Shown: positions 23,868-37,300 of the stretch, in pieces | Layout: each line of letters opens with the position of its first letter | Position numbering within the stretch: position 1 is the stretch's first letter | Source of the DNA: Vespula vulgaris | Taxonomy: Eukaryota; Arthropoda; Insecta; Hymenoptera; Vespidae | Length of the DNA: 64,000 bases | Assembly (NCBI RefSeq): GCF_905475345.1 | Contig: NC_066600.1 | Location: 1,681,501 to 1,745,500, forward strand | Reading direction: 5' to 3' | Program-made: the position numbers and the translations under genes | Notes under the pieces: model-generated | Database searches by the model: none | Told to the model about the DNA's origin: nothing | What the model saw: the letters and a program-made list of their open reading frames with translations, nothing else

Positions 23868-26800
23868 CTGAGGAGAAAGATTTACCCCTCGCACTTATCC
23901 ATTTTACGATTCTGACGATTACGTGACAACGATTTTCCAATAAACAAAGGAAAATGTTACGATCTTCCTCCTTCGACTTCCTTTACATTTATCGATCCCC
24001 CTTGAATTTATTCTTTGTCTCTCTTTTTTGTCCTTTTCTTTTCTTTTCTTTTCTTTTCTTTTCTTTTTAGTGTTTTCTTTTTTCTCTTCTCTTTTTTTTT
24101 TCTTTCTCTTCTTGCTCTTTTCCCTTTATTATTTCCTTCTTTCTCAACAACGAGCGAACTCGAATAGATTCGCGAGAAAATTACTAACCGAACCTGTCCC
24201 TCTCTCCCTCACTTCTCTTCGCCCGCTCCTCTCCGTTGACTAACGATGAAGAATGGAAAACCAAAAACTTCCGATTTCGACAATCGATATATGCGAAATT
24301 GCTTCGAGGTTCGTTTATAGATCGCGGCTTTTGTTAAAAGGAATTCGATGTATGATAAAAAGTCGCGTACGAATGTGTGACACTGTAAATAGATGATATA
24401 CGAGAATAGAAGAATTGCGATTGATGGAATGTTTCCCAATGCACGTTCATCGAAGTCCCATTCACTGTTGGGCAAGAAAACGAAAAAAGGGAATAAAAAA
24501 AAAGTAAAATAAAAGTAAGCGCGTGGTTCGTGTAAAGGATCGAATTACGTTTTCGAAATGGAAACATTGACCGGTTCGTGTCACGTTGAATAACACATTG
24601 CAGAGTACTAATCAAGCTGCATCGATTGGAATCCGAAGAACGATTAATCGAACGCGGTTCGTGTCAAGTCGCGTAACGTCTTCCTAGAAATTAAGCTTCT
24701 GCCTTGATCCAAAAGGGAATTCAATTATTCGTCCTAAGATTTCTGCAACATAAAATATAAGGCACCAATTACATATTTTCGATCTTCAAATTCGCATGAC
24801 GACGAATAAATTTCCATCGTATTACTACTCCAATTTGTTGAATCTCATTTTATAATTATAATAAATTTAGTAATAATTAATTTATTATATAATTGATAAA
24901 TTCTTACGTATATAATATCAAAAATATATGTTCTTTAGTCCATAATTATATATAGTTCATACACACACACACACTCTTGACACGTGCTGATCTCTCCTTC
25001 TGTTTATCCGTATTTCCGAAAGTTTATCCTTTCTTCATATCGCTTATTTATTCATTCGTTTTACTCAAATATTTCACACGCCTTACAATATCTAGTATAT
25101 GTAGTAATATAATGCTATTGGAATGGAACGTATCGATTAATTATTTTTGGAATTTCTATATCTATTTTTAACTCATCTCTCAAATCTACGAAATCGCAAA
25201 TCTCTTCGAAAAGAATCCGTGTAATTGAAAATTGCTTTCAAACGTAATATTTTCTTCTCAAAGTTGGCACGATAAATATTTCGACGATAAATAAAACAAT
25301 TGATTTATCATTTTTCACGGATATAACAAAAATATCACGGGATAAACTGGATCAACAACTTCTTTTTATTAATGTAAAAAGAAAAAAGAAAGACGTCTCT
25401 GGTTAGCATATAAATCATAGATACAATACCTGCGAAATTTTTTTTTTTTTTTTTCATGCGATCGTAATGGTGGGTATCCTATTTCGGTTAGGTAACATCA
25501 TCGCCAATACCAAGAGAATATTATTGGTAAGAATACATCGGATCGTTAACGAGAGAATCTCTTCCTCTGCTTAAGGTACAATATTTTCCCTCTGTAATCT
25601 CGCCATTGTAAAAGAAACGTCGAAAGGACTCACAAAAGGGACAATATTCGGTATAATAAGGAAAGAAAGAAAGCAAAAAAGCGAAAGAACGAAAGAAAAA
25701 AAAAAGAAAGAAAGAAAAGAAAAGAAAAGGGTAAGCTCGTTACAAGGTACGACAACCGGACTTTTTATTGATGTAAAATACGTAACAAAGCATTACGATT
25801 TCGAGCGAATATCAAAGCAATGCATATTATTGTCTAATACAGTTTTTCAAGGGTTATCTTTCGTTTCCTCTTCCTCTTTGTCTTCTCCATCCCTTTATCT
25901 TCTTTCCTCGCGACAAAATCAACTAAGGTAAATCCACCCTTCTTCTTCGAGCTGCTCTAACGCTTTTCACGAATGGAATTTCATAGATACAGCCGATAAT
26001 ACCTACATCGTACGATGTTCGGTCTCAAAATTCGATGGCCTTTCTCCGGCGCCTGCCTTTAATTAATCGGATTAGGAGTCGCGTCAGCGAAATTGATTTT
26101 TCCCAAAGGAAGCTGAGAGCCCCTCTATTCGCCCAACCGAGATCCATCGAGAAGACCCTTTTACGACAAGACCATCTCAAAGGCTAAAAGCAGACGATGC
26201 AACTTTTTTTTTGGTCTTTACGCATATGACATATAAAAGACGCTAAATATATATATATAATATGTGTGTGTATGTGTATCTCAGCTCAAAGATCATACAA
26301 GTTTTGTATCGATTCACTAATAAAAGAACACACAAAACTAATATCTTTTGATACAGGTACGTTCAATTAGACCTGTTGTTTCATTCAGGAACTTGATACA
26401 TATACAATATTTTACCCAATCGAAATAATACATATTTTAAAGACGAGAACGATTTCACGATAATTTATATCGACGGAATATTGTTAAAACAATTTTAGCT
26501 TTTAGCGAATATAATTCTGATAAGAAAACTTTTTTATTCTTTATTCTAAAATTCTGAAATATTCTCTTTAGAATAAAATACTGATATAAGTCCTGATATA
26601 ATAATAATGATAGTTTCTTCTTCGCTAAAAGTCCTTGGTTTTATTTAATAAATGATGACATACCAAACCGATTAAATTCACTATTATTTTCTCTTTGTAT
26701 GGAAAAAGAATTATAATTCCTCTTCGGAAATAACTCGATGGCCATTCTTTTTCCTTTTTTTTTCTTTTTTTTTTTTTTTTACGTCATTTTCTTCTTCCCA

Positions 26801-28160
26801 CTTGGTCACTTTACGCTTTTTTTTCTTTCTCTTTTTCCTACCTTTTTTAACGGGCCATAGAGAGCGAAAGATAGAAAGAAAGAGAGAGAGAGAACTTGGC
26901 CCGATGCCACGTTTTTATTTCGCAGTCGATCGTTTCACGAAATACTTGCACGAGTATTATAATGTCTCTTCTTTTTTGCGCAATTCGCTTCGTTGGTTGA
27001 TCTGTATGTTTATAAAAAAAAGAAAAAAAAAAGAAAATAACGTCGATTATAATATGTTTCTATTGGAAAAACTAAAATGCGATATTTTACAGTTTTTACA
27101 TGGTATTATTAAATTATCAATAATCAATTATTATATTTCATTTCGTTATCCTACGATCAAATCAAATTTATATGTAATCGTGCTAGTTCCATAAGCATGC
27201 TTTCAAAATGGCTTTCTAACGGACGCTTTTCTTCGAAAAGCGACAGAATGCCGATAATCCGTTATAAATGGTATTAAACATGTACTACCAGAATATACGG
27301 ATTATACGGATGATTTATGGACAGCGAATCGTATAATACTGAGAGAACAATATATACAATATGAAGTCAAACGATCCTACGTTTGCAAAACGACAAAACT
27401 TGAACAAAACTATTCCAAGCAGGAAATCTCGAATTTAGTTTCAGGACTCGAGAATCTTGAATTATTAAGGATCTCGGATTATATTGGATACCATCGAGTA
27501 TAATACCGTTTTATGGGTAACTTTATTCGCGGGTTTGTTACATTCAAAGTAAATCTTACGTGTCACATGAAAAAAAATCGGGAAAAACAACTTTCGGACG
27601 TCCGACGGGCATATCAATATCGAGTGATTAGTTAAAAAAAAAAAAAAAAAAAGAAAGGTAAACAAATAAAATCCAGATTGAAAAATAAAATTTTTCATCG
27701 CCAGTCAAACGTGGTTTCAAGCAAATCGATTTCAAGTATATTGATTCTCTGTGCTATTGCTTTGCTCGAGATATAAAAATTTTCATTTGTTTTTTATTAG
27801 TTTGAAAGAAATAAAGAAATTAATAAGAGACGTTCCGTTAACGAACCAATTGTAACTCTCGTAACGAAAAATTTTATCTCACGATTCTAATTCATCTTTT
27901 CAAGAGAAATCAATCTAGTCCACAACTTATATATCTAACGTATACTAATAGAATATAATTAACTTACGTGATTTATTAATTATTCTATTTTAATAATGAA
28001 AAGATGTTACTCGAGAAAAAATCTTTTTTTATCCTTCGTCTTTTAATTTATTTTTGTGCTTCATTATCTCGAAATATTGAAGTTGATACAATTTCGATCT
28101 CAACAAAATATTAGCTATATTTAATCCTTTTGATATTTTTTTATTTTCTTCCTTTTCCTC

Positions 28161-28233
<73 letters not shown>

Positions 28234-28282
28234 TATTCAATTATATTGTAAATTTAATTATTTCTGGAACTACATGTACCTA

Positions 28283-28356
<74 letters not shown>

Positions 28357-28465
28357 GAATTTACTGATAATATATTTTCACTTATATATTTTATATTAAA
28401 TTTAATTTCCAACTAAATTATTATCAATAATAATTATATCATTATAATTTATATAATATCATTCT

Positions 28466-28517
<52 letters not shown>

Positions 28518-29693
28518 TTAGACTTATGTAACTTTAACAATAACTTATATATATGTTTGTATTGTATTATAAATAAATCTTTTTAGTTTTTATACAAAAA
28601 AAAATCAAACAAACAATTAAAATCGAGAAAACTCTTCATTTGAACATGGATTTAACCCTATTAGAAATATACTTGGTTTACCTTTTTCTTATCCGATTCT
28701 AGTTGACTGGTATTTTCTTTTTTTTTTTAATTATTAACACCAACATTATGTTAATGTTCTTCCATAATAATTTCTCGTAGAAATTACGTGTACGTGTGAT
28801 CTTCGTTCTATCTAACATAAGTATCAACGACGATAACTCCGCACGTTTTATAAGTAATATGTACATATCTATGCAAATACATACCATTTACTAAATGGAA
28901 AAATGACGAGAATAAAAATATGAGATAATCCTCGAAATTGCTAGAGATAGATAGATTAGACGTCATTCCTAATATTACAAACTTATCTTTCATCTTCCTA
29001 ACTTCCAACACAAAGGACGAACGAACCTGTTGTCCATGTATCAGACGAGTTTCAATCTCATACAAACCCATACATATAACGTTAATTTTCATTTCCATCT
29101 TATTTAGTTTAGAAACACAAGCGACGATCACGCGTATTACCATAATCGAGTTTTCTCTGAAATTTGATAGCTATCTGATTTGTTACTTGTACCTATTACA
29201 CATTCAACAATATAGTTCAATACTGGTTCACCGATCTATTACATATATCACATTCTAGTATTTCGCAATAAATAAATATTGAGCTATTAACAAGGTTAAT
29301 TATTTTGTATATCTCTAATGATTTCGTCTATTACGAGAAAATTTAATCGCATTTTGATAAGGTATTAACGAGCAAACGAAGGACTTACAGATACGGGAGG
29401 CATCGGATATTACCATAATTTATCGTTATAACAAGCGTATGGAAACGGATTTAATATAAATTAAACATACGTTTTTATAAATTGCCGATAAACGTAAAAA
29501 AGGGTTTTTGATGTCGATATAACGTTCGAATTATCGTGACATCATTTAATGATATATCGAATAAAACGTAATTGTAATACGTAAATAATATGATATATAT
29601 ATATAACGTATATAGATAAACGTATAAAGAACAATCTTCAATATTCGTGCACATACATATGTATAAAGAAAAGCTCTCAAAGTTTTTACATAC
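23868..29693 (-). other. Probable 5' intron of stg1
   Basis: Because the first coding exon starts at a splice acceptor, this region is best read as the intron after the stg1 5' UTR. It holds (CT)n at 28164-28231, (AT)n at 28284-28355 and 28470-28513, and a GC-richer patch at 25930-26165 with homeodomain-type sites. No coding sequence is supported. Confidence 0.45.
28164..28355. repeat. Compound (CT)n and (AT)n microsatellites
   Basis: A pure (CT)n run of about 68 bp is followed after some 50 bp by a pure (AT)n run of about 72 bp. A second (TA)n run lies at about 28470-28513. Confidence 0.95.
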
Positions 29694-29860
29694 CTGATGC
29701 ACACCTGGACCATCCACGTTGACAGTCGGCGAAATCAAGATGCCACGTTAACTATTCACCCTTTCTTTCTTTCTTCCTTTCTGCTCTTTCTTCCTCTCCC
29801 TTTCTATTTTTCTTTTATACCTCTATTTTACCTCCGATCAGCACCAAGCGTCGTTTCGTT
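29694..29860 (-). other. Candidate 5' UTR exon (minus strand)
   Basis: On the minus strand CATCAG/GTATGT at 29694/29693 is a good donor preceded by a less AT-rich stretch. Joined to the acceptor at 23867, it could be the upstream non-coding exon of stg1. The frame entering exon 1 this way does not extend the TARP reading frame. The 5' limit is arbitrary. Confidence 0.3.
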
Positions 29861-30435
29861 ATGAGCACGCAGGTTTCGACAGGATTTGTATTACGTCGTT
29901 CTCATATCTCTTCTTAGAAACATGGCAAATAATAAAATATTTAATAACATAAACTCTCTCGGAGAATCCGAAGAAAAAAAAATAGAAGAAAAGGTATCTT
30001 CGTCGTTCTCTCGCAACAAGAAAGGAAAACAAAGGAAAAGAGACAGACAGAGAGAGAGACAGAGACAGAGAGAGAGAACAAAGTTGTATATTACGGAGAT
30101 ATAAAGAGCAAGAGAGACGAGAGAGATACGCGACCTTTGAATTCACTTGTATTCTTTAGAGGACAAGAGGAAACAAAATTCGTTATAAGAAGGAAGAGGA
30201 GAACGAGGAAGAAGGAGACAAAAATAAAAACACGAGGATAAAGAACGGTGATGACTGATGACGATGTGAAAAAAAGAGATAGAGAGATAAGAGGTAGAGT
30301 GAAAATACGGAGAAAAGGACGAGAAGAAGGAGAAAGATGATAATGTAGTTCGTATTCGTCATCCGCGAGAGGAAGTACGCGACTGAGGGGTAAGAAAATT
30401 CTACTAAAAGCGGTCGACGCCCGTTGTCGCACCAC

Positions 30436-30800
30436 CGACTACGCGACTACGCAATCGGGGGCGCACTTAGACGCGCGCAGCTAGGCGCGCACCTAGGCGC
30501 GCACCTAAGCGCGCAGCTTGTGTACGCCGTGTAATATAGTATAGCATAGTATAGTATCTATAGGCCTACTAGAAAAGGGAACGAAGGGATGGTGATGGTG
30601 GAACGAAAGGCTGCTGTATCCTACGAGAGAGAAGCGTCCTCTCTCGCGAGTTTACTTCTACTATAGTTAGCCCAACCTCTCGAGCTTCCGCGTCGTCTCG
30701 TAACCTGTCGATGTCGACTCGAACGCATCTTGCGCTACTTTGCGCAATCTCCACATCGAATAGACTACCGTCGAGAGCTTCGTGAGAGATCTCTGTCTAT
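30436..30800. promoter_or_regulatory. CpG-rich candidate bidirectional promoter
   Basis: This is the most GC- and CpG-rich intergenic stretch of the window, lying between the leftward stg1 gene and the rightward secreted-protein gene. It includes a 12-bp GCGCGC minisatellite. No TATA box is obvious. The assignment rests on composition and position only. Confidence 0.4.
30473..30520. repeat. 12-bp GCGCGC minisatellite
   Basis: Four consecutive 12-mers of the form GCGCGCAGCTAG / GCGCGCACCTAG / GCGCGCACCTAA / GCGCGCAGCTTG, preceded by a partial copy at 30459-30470. Confidence 0.9.
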
Positions 30801-30833
30801 CTGTCTTTCTCTCTCTCTATTTCTCTGTCTACT

Positions 30834-30837
<4 letters not shown>

Positions 30838-30888
<51 letters not shown>
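30838..30888. repeat. (CT)n microsatellite
   Basis: About 50 bp of pure CT followed by a short (CTAT)n run, just upstream of a candidate first exon. Confidence 0.95.
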
Positions 30889-30904
<16 letters not shown>

Positions 30905-30989
30905 TTCTCTGTCTTACTCTTACTCTTTCACTCAGTGTCTCTCTCTCTCTCTCTCTTTGAATCTCTCTTTTTCTCTCTCTTCCTCCTAC

Positions 30990-31056
30990 TTAAAGATACT
31001 CCGCCGGCAAGAGGCACGTGCCCATCGAGAGTACTCGACTTTTCTACTCGCACAAC
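30990..31056 (+). other. Candidate distal first exon (5' UTR)
   Basis: A GC-richer segment ends CACAAC/GTAAGT at 31056/31057, a perfect donor. It contains the palindrome GGCACGTGCC (E-box at 31015-31020). It has no long coding potential apart from simple-sequence frames. It could splice to the acceptor at 34354 and supply an alternative 5' UTR for the secreted-protein gene. The 5' limit is approximate. Confidence 0.4.
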
Positions 31057-32949
31057 GTAAGTACATATACATACTATACCGTGTGCTATCTATTTTTGTA
31101 CACCCCCTTCCATCCCTTTTCTTTCCATCTTTCTTCCCTTATTCTTTTTTTCTTCGTTCCTTCTTTCTTCTTTTTTTTGTTTTCTTCATTTCTTTATCGT
31201 CGAGAAATTTTTTTCAGCGGCTTAATCCTTTAATATATTATAATAATCTTATAATATATAACATAAGATAAGTTGTTTTTATGTTTATTAAAGATTCAAT
31301 ATTACTGTTTCTTTCTGTGTAGAATGTTTAGCACGTTATTATCTCGTTAGTTATTTATTTTAAGCGTATATTTGTTTAATGATTTTTTTTAAAGATAATT
31401 GACTTGTAATATCTAATTAATTAAAGAAGATATATCAGGGTATTTATAAAAAAAAAAAAAAAATTAAAAATCATTGTGTTCTATCTCTTACCAATTATGA
31501 CAAAAAAATATACCAACTTATGACAAAAAGAAAGAAATCGAAAATAAAAATAAAAAATTAAAAATTAAAATTATACGAATGGGACTTGAAAGTTAAACAT
31601 GGCGTTAAGACATTAATTTACCTCGTCCCCGAACCGAACGATTGAAATTAGGTTTGGAAATTGCATTTGGAACTGTAATAGCAAGAAACTAATTAAATTT
31701 ATACGGTATATTAATTAGTTGTTTATTTATTTCAATAAAGCGAAATAGCGAACATCGATTTTGCAATCGTGATTTCATTATACAAAACGTAAATTGAAAA
31801 TAAATAGTTGTTTTAGAAATTCTACAAGTGGAAAATATATACGATAAACACAATTATCGATAAACAAGAGGTTCAACTTCGCAAAATCAAAAATATATTT
31901 AAAAAAAAAACAAGCAGAAATGTAATTAGCACAATTAATCTGCAAAGTTAGTCCTGCATAAAAAATTATTAGTCTTTTTTTTCGATCGTATCGAATTTTT
32001 TCTCCGAAATCATTTTCTACGAACGACTTTATTGCATGACTAATTAGGCAAACAAAAAATTAATAATACTCGGCAAAAAATTATTGGGCAAAAATTGAGA
32101 AGATTCGACGTATTAGAAAGTTATTTATGACGATAATTATCGTGGTACAACTATCACGCAGTGTAACTTATATCATTATCAATTAATTCAATTCATTCTT
32201 CAATTTAATCGAATTACGTAAGGCATACGTTAAAAGATCATTATCACAATGATTAAATATTAAATCCAAGCATATATCTTTAATAAGTTTTTCATTCTTG
32301 TATTTATATATATAAAAAAAAAAAAGGAAAGAAAGAAAGAAAGATAAAGAACGTTTTTACACTTACATGGCTTGCTGCTTACAAAATTACACGAAAAGCT
32401 ACTTCATCAATGAACTGATTAATTAATACGCAGTAATAAACTATACACTCTTTTTTTTATCATCTTTCCGATTAAAAACAACGTGCATTGAACGAACTTA
32501 TTCGCGATATTTGTTATAAAAAATTATCGGTATTAATGATAACTTACTGTACATATTTACATTATTTATACAAAAAACTTTTATGATTAAACTTTGGACT
32601 GTAACTGTTCTATACTGAAGATATCGTTATTTATGACGTAGTAGTTGAAATCTTCCTTTTTCATTCGAGGTTATATTCCGATCGTATCCAACTTCCGATT
32701 CCTTTCGCTTGACACTATGTCTGTCTCTCTCTTTCTCTCTCTATCTCACTTGCACGCACTCCCAACGATCTCTCCCTTCTTTCCTCCCTATCCCCTCCCT
32801 CCCTCTTCCCCCCTCCTTCTCATACCCACTCAATCGTCCCTTCCCTAACCTCTCCCCTCGTCGACTCCCCTCTCTCCTCTCTACTACTTCCACGCACTCC
32901 CCCCTTCTTTCTTTCTCTATCTACAGCCACGCACTACTAACGTTCTCTC
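31057..32949 (+). other. AT-rich intron or intergenic DNA
   Basis: Nothing recognisable beyond T-rich and A-rich runs and a C/T-rich block at 32700-32940, which resembles a pyrimidine-rich promoter-proximal region. Confidence 0.5.
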
Positions 32950-32974
32950 CCTCTTACTCACACTCATTCCATAA

Positions 32975-33091
32975 TACGTCATTCGCGACAACAAAACTGT
33001 TCCGAAATAAACTGCGACTTCAGTACTTCAGTGACCGTGAGAGTGTAAAGTGTTGTGACTACTTGGTTAGAAAGTATCCAGAAAAGAACAG
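32975..33091 (+). other. Candidate proximal first exon (5' UTR)
   Basis: The segment ends AGAACAG/GTAAGA at 33091/33092, a strong donor. It follows a long C/T-rich block and holds two TCAGT initiator-like sites near 33020-33032. It lacks an ATG continuing into the next exon and would therefore be 5' UTR joined to 34355. The transcription start is not determined. Confidence 0.45.
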
Positions 33092-34357
33092 GTAAGATTT
33101 GGTTATATTGATCGCATAAGTAAATAAACGTAGTTTTCTCGTATTAAAATATCTCGGCGTAGAATGTCTAGCGGCGATAGAATTTCTACAAATATTTTCT
33201 TTCGATAACCATGTTCGCTGGCCGCATTATTGTAACGTGAATCTTCCATAAGGGATTCTTTTGTATGTGCGTGTTTCTCGAGGTCGTTCAGAAAAAAGCA
33301 CCTCGTGATTCTTCAATGTCACGAACATTTTTCTGATAGACGACGTGAGAAAAAATGAAATTAAAAAGCGTGGTCTGTGAAATAGTGCGAAGAAAGAAAA
33401 AAAGAAGTCGTAGAAAAGATGGGACTACGGAGCGAAGAATAAGACGTGAAATAAACTTTTCACAAAGAAAGTGAGGTTAGATTCGATTATGTTGAAAGCG
33501 CAGTTACGAAATTTCGAGAATAGTTTTTAGAACGTCTACTTTACAAAATTATACTGCGCCAATCGAAAGTTTTGTAAGGTTAGTTTTATCTATCCTTCTC
33601 GTAAACACGAAATCTTCTCGTTACTTCGCGACGGCGCATAACATATTATAGAGAAACATTCTATACGTCGAATATGTTTAATCTTCGAAGAAAGGAGAAA
33701 AATGTGTTCTCCTTTTTCTTTTTTTTTTCTTCATTAAAAATCTCGTCTCGTTAAGATTTTAACGATGATATAATATATAAATGCGTATGTGATTATTTCC
33801 GAAGAAATTTACAATTTATGATGAAATTTCTTGATTTTCTCAAAATTCCAATATTTACTAGTCATCTACATTTCATTAAAGTAATTCATAGACGCCATGT
33901 TTCTTTTAATTAAAGTAGAAACCGAGTTTCTCAGAAAAGGATTTTATATACGCATACATACACACGTATATATACAGCGTATATATATAGCGTATGTATT
34001 ACTTTTCTCATATAATTTGTAAGGACAAGAAAAAACGTTTATGTAGTTTATCTCAAATTTATCGTAAAAAAAAAAAACAAATCTATATTGTATTAAAAAT
34101 TATCCCATGGAAATATCATAACTATGAAAAATATAAAAATTCAGAACGACGATCTTTAAACTTTATGTTGTTATAAGCCGAGTGTTTTTAAAAATAGGAA
34201 AAGGTCATGTATATACACCGATATAAACATTATGTATGCTTATAAAACATACAAATACATAAACAACATTCTCACTACGATTAAATAACAAACAGTACTT
34301 GATATATTTCTTAGTAATAATATATATCATATTTTTTTATTTTTCTTCTTTTAGAAA

Positions 34358-37300
34358 ATGTTTAACGCACGAACTCTCAGTGCCGCATTAACGGCACTAT
34401 TGGTCATTGTCGTCATACCGGATGTTTCATCATATTCAAGTAAGTATTCATTAAAATCTTATATTTAACGCTTCTGTATATTTCTTCGATGTATTCGTTA
34501 CCGCGATTGTATTTTCCTTTCCTGCTGATATTGCGAACGACATAATAAAAAGAAAACCACTTTATCAAAGGCATAAAGGTCAACGAGATTATAAAAGCGA
34601 AACCAAAGCAAACCGCAGAATGAAGTCGTTAGATACTACTATTCAAGTTCAACTTTCGTTCAATTCAAGAATTGATACAAGCTATAAAAAAAAATAAAGT
34701 CTGTTGTACAATTATAACAAGAGAAAAGTAATAAATAAAATAACAAAGGTTATTATTTTAACGATGTCGGCTCATTATTATGCTCTAAATAGTTAATATC
34801 TTAGAGGGTCAACATTCAAAAATATATAAAAAGAAACAAAGATTGTTAACTTAACAACGTTGACTCATTACAAAGTTCCAAATTTCTAGTACCTTTAAGA
34901 TTCAGTATGCGTAGAATATGCATTAAAATAGAGTGCAATCCTATTGCATTGGTATCTGTACAATTTCTTTGTCTCGGTTTCTTTTCGAATTAACGTGAAT
35001 ACTCGTAAGAGATAGAAAATCGAATAGAATCTAACCGCGACCTTCCCTATATTTCTCTTGATAATTGAAAATCAATGGGGTTCTTAAGCAAGGACGCAAC
35101 CAGGGTTGAAATGGAGTTACAATTATATCAACGGATAGGCGTGGCCAATTTATAGTCTCTCTAAAGATGCACAAAGATCATTATGGTAGTTTTATCCGAA
35201 TGAATTTACGTACGGTAAATACAAAGGAGAGAAACGCGCGTAATTACAATTACGACCTTGAATCTCTTGATAGTTTATTTTTATTACAAATTGTATTCCC
35301 CTTAAAGGCGCTATTATATCGTCATTTGAGATATTTTCAAATGATCGTTTCAATGTACTTGCATATCGATGATTGAATGATCGTTCGACGTATACAATAT
35401 ATGCTTATGATTTATATTCTTTATCAATCGAATTTATTTATTTCGTAAATTATTCTAAATTATTACAATTACGTTAATAACATAGTAGTCACGATATTTT
35501 TTGCTATATCTTTTGCACAAAAATGAATGAAGTTGTTTTCATAACTTTTATAAAGAATTTTGTTACTTTCTTTATATCGACTGAATAAATATTTATAACG
35601 CAAATATATATTTTTTGATTGCAGAATATGGAAGAAGCTGCAAAGATATTGGATGTAGGAGTGATGAAGTCTGCGTGATGGCCGAGGATCCTTGCACGCA
35701 ATACTCAAATCAATGTGGTCGTTATCCAACTTGCAAGAAAACGGATAACAGAGGTAAGAAAATAAAATATGTTTAAAATACCATTCAACGTTTTATTATA
35801 TTTTATTGGTATTATAAAAATTAATTCAATAAAATTAACGTGTACAATAATCTTTTGAAACATATCGAATTTCTTTTTTTACACGTCGCTTTGAAAATTT
35901 AAAGTTTGAAATGTAATATATACATATCTACGTAAAAAAGACAGATCTACGAAGTTTGTAATTATAGCCGATAATGATATTATATCTTTCATGAGAATTA
36001 ATGACACTTGTGCATGATATTACATATGCATGAGATCGTGCGCATGTTTTAACTTTGTTAATGCGATCCTTCTGTCTCTTTCTCTCTATCTCTCTCTCTC
36101 TCTTTTTCTCTCCCTCTCTTTATGGAGTATCATTAACCTGGCAACTCATCTCCGTCAAAGTATGACAAACTTCTTTCGACATAATGCTTGCACTACGACC
36201 GGATAAATAACAATATATTCATCGATGTTTATCGATAAAGCATGGGGGATCATAAAAAATTAATACTTCTCTGAATGATATTAAATGCTAATGTTACTTG
36301 AGAATTATTCCGCTTTATAATATTTCCCAACAGAAACCAGTTGTTCGAGTATCATTTGTAATGAAAATGATTACTGCAGAAGTGAAAACGGCGTACCTAA
36401 ATGCGTAAGCAAGGTAGCATCAAACGGTGGGTACTAAAATGGCAAAACGATAAGTTTTTTATTTTATTAATATATCATCGAAATCACTAATCGAAAATCA
36501 CTGAAGCGCATTAATATATGCTGATATATCGCACGATCATTTTAATCCTTTGCAGTTTAAAATATATTGAACGGTGAGATTTCTTGTGAAAATTAAAAAG
36601 TTCAAAATAAATAAATGATTATAAAATATGCTTATTAATATTATTCGTTTATTACCTTAATTTATCAAAGGTTATAAATAGATTACTTAAAATGCAAAGG
36701 ATTTATTTTTAATGCATTTTTTTTCATTTTTTTTTTTTTTTAATTTCATTATCATTGTAAATCTAATTCTTCATTTTAATGACTAAACATTTGTTTAGTG
36801 CGTTGACTCATGCTTATTTATGGGGAAGAAAAGCTGAAAATTTCAGACACCTATTTTTAATATTTTTATTATTAATTATGCTCGTGCAGTTCCCTGTTCG
36901 CATTTGTAGTATTTTTTTGTAGTAATTTTTTAGGAAAGAAAATAGGTACGATCGAGGTAGTTCACGTAAATGGCATTACGTTAATTATTTCTATACAATT
37001 ATATGTTCAATTAATGGTTATTTAATTCCGTAGTATATGCTTTTTTTCTTTTTTTAACTATAAATTAATGTAATTTTTTAGATACTGCAATTTTGAAGCT
37101 GAAAATCGAATCGAACCAAAATTATTATACTTTTGGTATGTAACGATTTTCGTTGCGAATAGCTTCATTTTTTGTATAAATTTTTAATCAACCCCTCGAG
37201 CTCTCCAGACGGTAAAATGAATGGACACATACACATATATATATATTTTAAATTTTTTATGAAACATAAAAATTCAAAAAGGTTTTTGGATATCTTTCCC

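Noticed and set aside
29859..30435. Minus-strand frames of 95-114 codons near the CpG region
   Set aside because: Composed of GA/CT-rich low-complexity sequence; more likely 5' UTR or promoter DNA.
32709..33095. 128-codon plus-strand frame
   Set aside because: Driven by a C/T-rich block giving poly-S/L/P; the true feature here is probably a non-coding first exon.
35167..35376. 69-codon plus-strand frame in an intron of the secreted gene
   Set aside because: No splice signals in phase and no recognisable domain; length is within chance expectation.
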